A DNA stretch of 64,000 nucleotides. It comes from Acidobacteriota bacterium (GTDB taxonomy: Bacteria > Acidobacteriota > Blastocatellia > Pyrinomonadales > Pyrinomonadaceae). Positions 62,208-64,000 of this stretch are shown piece by piece (the first letter of the stretch is position 1; every line of letters begins with the position of its first letter). The notes beneath the pieces are model-generated. The model had not been told where the DNA came from. It saw only the letters and a program-made list of their open reading frames with translations, and did not search any database. The translations under genes were made by a program, and so were the position numbers. The stretch is taken from NCBI GenBank assembly GCA_016713675.1, contig JADJOS010000001.1:1922001-1986000 (forward strand), read 5' to 3'.

Positions 62208-63662
62208 TCACCGAACAAAAGCATTCGGAAGCGGGATATCGCCGGATTGGCCGAACTGCTGGATGAGTGTTCCGGCGGTCGAGCGTTGGGCGAACCACGT
62301 TGAGTTCGACGGGCGGAAGATGGCGGCGTCATACTTTCCGTCACCGTCGTAGTCGCCGGGCACCGGCAGATCAGAGGCAATTCCGAACGGGAACGCAAAG
62401 TAGCTGTTATTCTCGCTTCGCAAAATGTACCAATCGCCGGTCGCAGGACGCCAGAACGCTACATCGGCCTTGCCGTCGCCGGTATAGTCGCCCGATACTG
62501 CCTTGTCCGTCGCCGTGCCGAACTCGAACGCGACAGTTCCCGCACTGCTCCTGGCAAGCCACCATTGGCCGAGGCTCGGCCGGTATATCGCGATGTCGGC
62601 CTTGGCGTCGCCGTCGTAGTCAGCCGGAACCGGAAGGTCGCCCGCGATACCGAATTGCTGTATGGCCGTGCCGCCGCCTGAATTGGCGATGAACCAAGTG
62701 CTGTTCGAAGGTCGGAACACAGCCGGATCGGACCGGCCGTCGGCGTCATAGTCAGCAGGTACAGGAACGTCGCCGCCGGAACCGAATGGAAATGCGAAGA
62801 ACGAAAAGTCGTCGCTCCTCAGCACATACCAGAAACCGGTCGAAGGACGAAAGAAGGCGATGTCCGTCTTGTTGTCGCCAGTGAAATCCGACGGAACGAT
62901 GACATCGGTCGCAGTCCCGAACTGCACAGCTCCATTTCCGCCGTTCGATGATCTCGACCACCACCACTCGCCGCCGGAACCGCCGTTCGGACGGTAAATA
63001 CTCACATCTGTCTTATTGTCGCCGTCAAAGTCGAAAACAGGGCTGCCGGACGTCGTTGCCGCCGATGTGGTGTATATATAGTCGCCTGAGGGAGCACCGT
63101 TGCTGTCGCTTCCATTTCCTGCCGCATAAAACCCGACCCTGCCGCCGCGCGATGCGGGTGCGGTCCAGGTGAATATCCACCTGTTGAACCCAAACGTCAT
63201 CGGAAGGAAGAGGCCGCTCTCGGTGTGTTCGACGTACTTGCGTTCACGGCCGCCTACCAGACCTGTGACGATCTGTGATCTCGGCTGAGGTTCATTTGGA
63301 AGCGTGAACACCCCGATCTTTTCGCCGATAGCATTGATCGCAGTGAGTTGAAAGCCATAAATGACCGCATTTGCCTGAGAGGTGGTCACCGTGACCTGGA
63401 TCTGTTGTCCCGGCGTATAGAGGGCGGGAATGCCGGTGATCGAGATGTTTCCTTCACCCGAATTGACCGGGAATTCTGAATGGCATGAGGTGCAATTCGC
63501 TTCGCCCGGAGCTCCGGTATGAGAGGCAGACGGGCCGCTTGACGCGGCGGAGACGCCCTGAGTTGGATCGCCGTAACTTCCAAAACCGAAAACAGCGATC
63601 GCGGCGACTGCAGCCATGACGGACAGCTTTAGTAAAACAGCTTTATCGAAGCGTTCTTGCAT
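62208..63662 (-). CDS. Secreted choice-of-anchor V / FG-GAP repeat protein with CxxCH
   Basis: 484 residues. Signal peptide (LLKLSVMAAVAAIAVFGFG), then a choice-of-anchor V-like domain with CTSCHSEFP and Reelin-like strands (ISITGIPALYTPGQQIQVTVTTSQANAVIYGFQLTAI) up to about residue 200. Seven FG-GAP-like repeats of ~45 residues follow (DFDGDNKTDVSIYRP, DFTGDNKTDIAFFRP, DYDADGRSDPAVFRP and so on), each with Asp-rich calcium loops and FRPS/YRPS endings, likely a beta-propeller. Cell-surface; the CxxCH may bind haem or be structural. It faces pilQ across a terminator. Confidence 0.85.
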   Translation of the reverse strand: MQERFDKAVLLKLSVMAAVAAIAVFGFGSYGDPTQGVSAASSGPSASHTGAPGEANCTSCHSEFPVNSGEGNISITGIPALYTPGQQIQVTVTTSQANAVIYGFQLTAINAIGEKIGVFTLPNEPQPRSQIVTGLVGGRERKYVEHTESGLFLPMTFGFNRWIFTWTAPASRGGRVGFYAAGNGSDSNGAPSGDYIYTTSAATTSGSPVFDFDGDNKTDVSIYRPNGGSGGEWWWSRSSNGGNGAVQFGTATDVIVPSDFTGDNKTDIAFFRPSTGFWYVLRSDDFSFFAFPFGSGGDVPVPADYDADGRSDPAVFRPSNSTWFIANSGGGTAIQQFGIAGDLPVPADYDGDAKADIAIYRPSLGQWWLARSSAGTVAFEFGTATDKAVSGDYTGDGKADVAFWRPATGDWYILRSENNSYFAFPFGIASDLPVPGDYDGDGKYDAAIFRPSNSTWFAQRSTAGTLIQQFGQSGDIPLPNAFVR

Positions 63663-63814
63663 GTGAATGATACTCCTGAAAACAATAAACGGAACTAACT
63701 GTTTTGACGGAGGGAACGGCCCAAAAGTCGATGAAAGTGCTATTTAAAAAATAGGCTCAGGCGGCGTGAATGTCAATCTTTATACTCTGCCCCGGGGGCA
63801 GCCTCACGAAACGA

Positions 63815-63853
63815 AAATAAAAAAGCAGGACCAAGTCGAACTTGGCCCTGCTT
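63815..63853 (-). terminator. Terminator for the gene entering from the right edge
   Basis: AAGCAGG-A-CCAAGT (63823-63836) pairs with ACTTGG-C-CCTGCTT (63840-63853). On the minus strand the stem is followed by TTTTATTTT. It lies about 48 bp past the stop of the partial gene. Confidence 0.8.
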
Positions 63854-63900
63854 AAGGTTTGTATCCAAAGCCGGACTATTGGAGCCGGCTTTGAAGAGGA

Positions 63901-64000
63901 CTAATTCCCCGAGTTGAAGATAAATGAAAATCTCCGTACCGTACCGGTGTCAGCACCGGCATTGTCAGAAACATTTATCGTCCAAGTCCCGTCAGCGTTC
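63901..64000 (-). CDS. 3' end of a P-domain (proprotein convertase-like) protein, partial
   Basis: On the minus strand, 32 codons run from the window edge to a TAG at 63903-63901: ADGTWTINVSDNAGADTGTV then RRFSFIFNSGN. GTWTINVSDNAGADTGT is typical of the C-terminal strands of the P/Homo B domain found at the end of subtilisin-like proteases and many secreted proteins. The rest of the gene lies beyond the window. The 240 bp to its left hold its terminator and the start region of the 62208 gene. Confidence 0.7.
   Translation of the reverse strand, partial: NADGTWTINVSDNAGADTGTVRRFSFIFNSGN

Overview
The window reads as chromosomal DNA of a free-living Gram-negative bacterium. The best guess is an Acidobacteriota of the Blastocatellia (Pyrinomonadaceae-like). 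This rests on the mix of families recognised by eye: FG-GAP/CSLREA surface proteins, a choice-of-anchor V protein with a CxxCH motif, trios of tail-collar proteins, a Tal/Pgi-type phosphoglucose isomerase and many interspersed palindromes. No 16S gene is present, so the placement is an inference.

Layout. 0.1-3.5 kb: a cation/proton antiporter and a membrane protein. 3.6-13 kb (minus strand): a run of yqeY, a methyltransferase, a PRMT-GNAT fusion, two DUF6916-like proteins, three tail-collar proteins and a 1.3-thousand-residue beta-helix surface protein. 13-19.5 kb: an AAA ATPase interrupted by repeats, a higBA toxin-antitoxin pair with a clear operator, a polytopic membrane protein, HU, tRNA-Pro and rdgB. 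19.6-32 kb: a tesA/ybbA/ybbP-like set, threonine synthase, a second FtsX-type permease, pgi, a TPR protein and inositol-phosphate synthase. 32-53 kb (plus strand): a dispersed reductive pyrimidine catabolism region holding PreT, PreA, dihydropyrimidinase, beta-ureidopropionase, a class III aminotransferase, an NCS1 transporter and a CoA-acylating semialdehyde dehydrogenase. Pyruvate phosphate dikinase, a RibA-like protein, a retron-like reverse transcriptase locus and a multihaem-like protein are interspersed. 54-57 kb: a divergent aminoglycoside-phosphotransferase-like kinase / acyl-CoA dehydrogenase pair. 57-62 kb: pilMNO, a PilP-like gene and pilQ. 62-64 kb: a CxxCH/FG-GAP protein and the 3' end of a P-domain protein.

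How the genes work together. The 32-53 kb genes can import uracil/thymine-type bases, reduce them (PreTA), open the ring (dihydropyrimidinase), release beta-alanine or aminoisobutyrate (ureidopropionase), transaminate, and convert the semialdehyde to acyl-CoA. The pil genes encode the inner-membrane alignment complex and secretin of a type IV pilus.

Sequence quality matters here. Several otherwise intact genes (antiporter, ppdK, NCS1, mmsA, the CxxCH protein, one lipoprotein) are broken by single-base gains or losses, nearly all in homopolymer runs. I treat these as probable assembly errors and annotate the reconstructed genes.

Most unusual content: (1) a retron-like operon with a hairpin-rich leader; (2) three intergenic arrays of degenerate 21-bp units, each with its own consensus; (3) the tail-collar/DUF6916/PRMT-GNAT/adhesin run; (4) many palindromic interspersed repeats, some inside coding sequences; (5) a duplicated 5' end of the dihydropyrimidinase gene flanking an inserted amidohydrolase.
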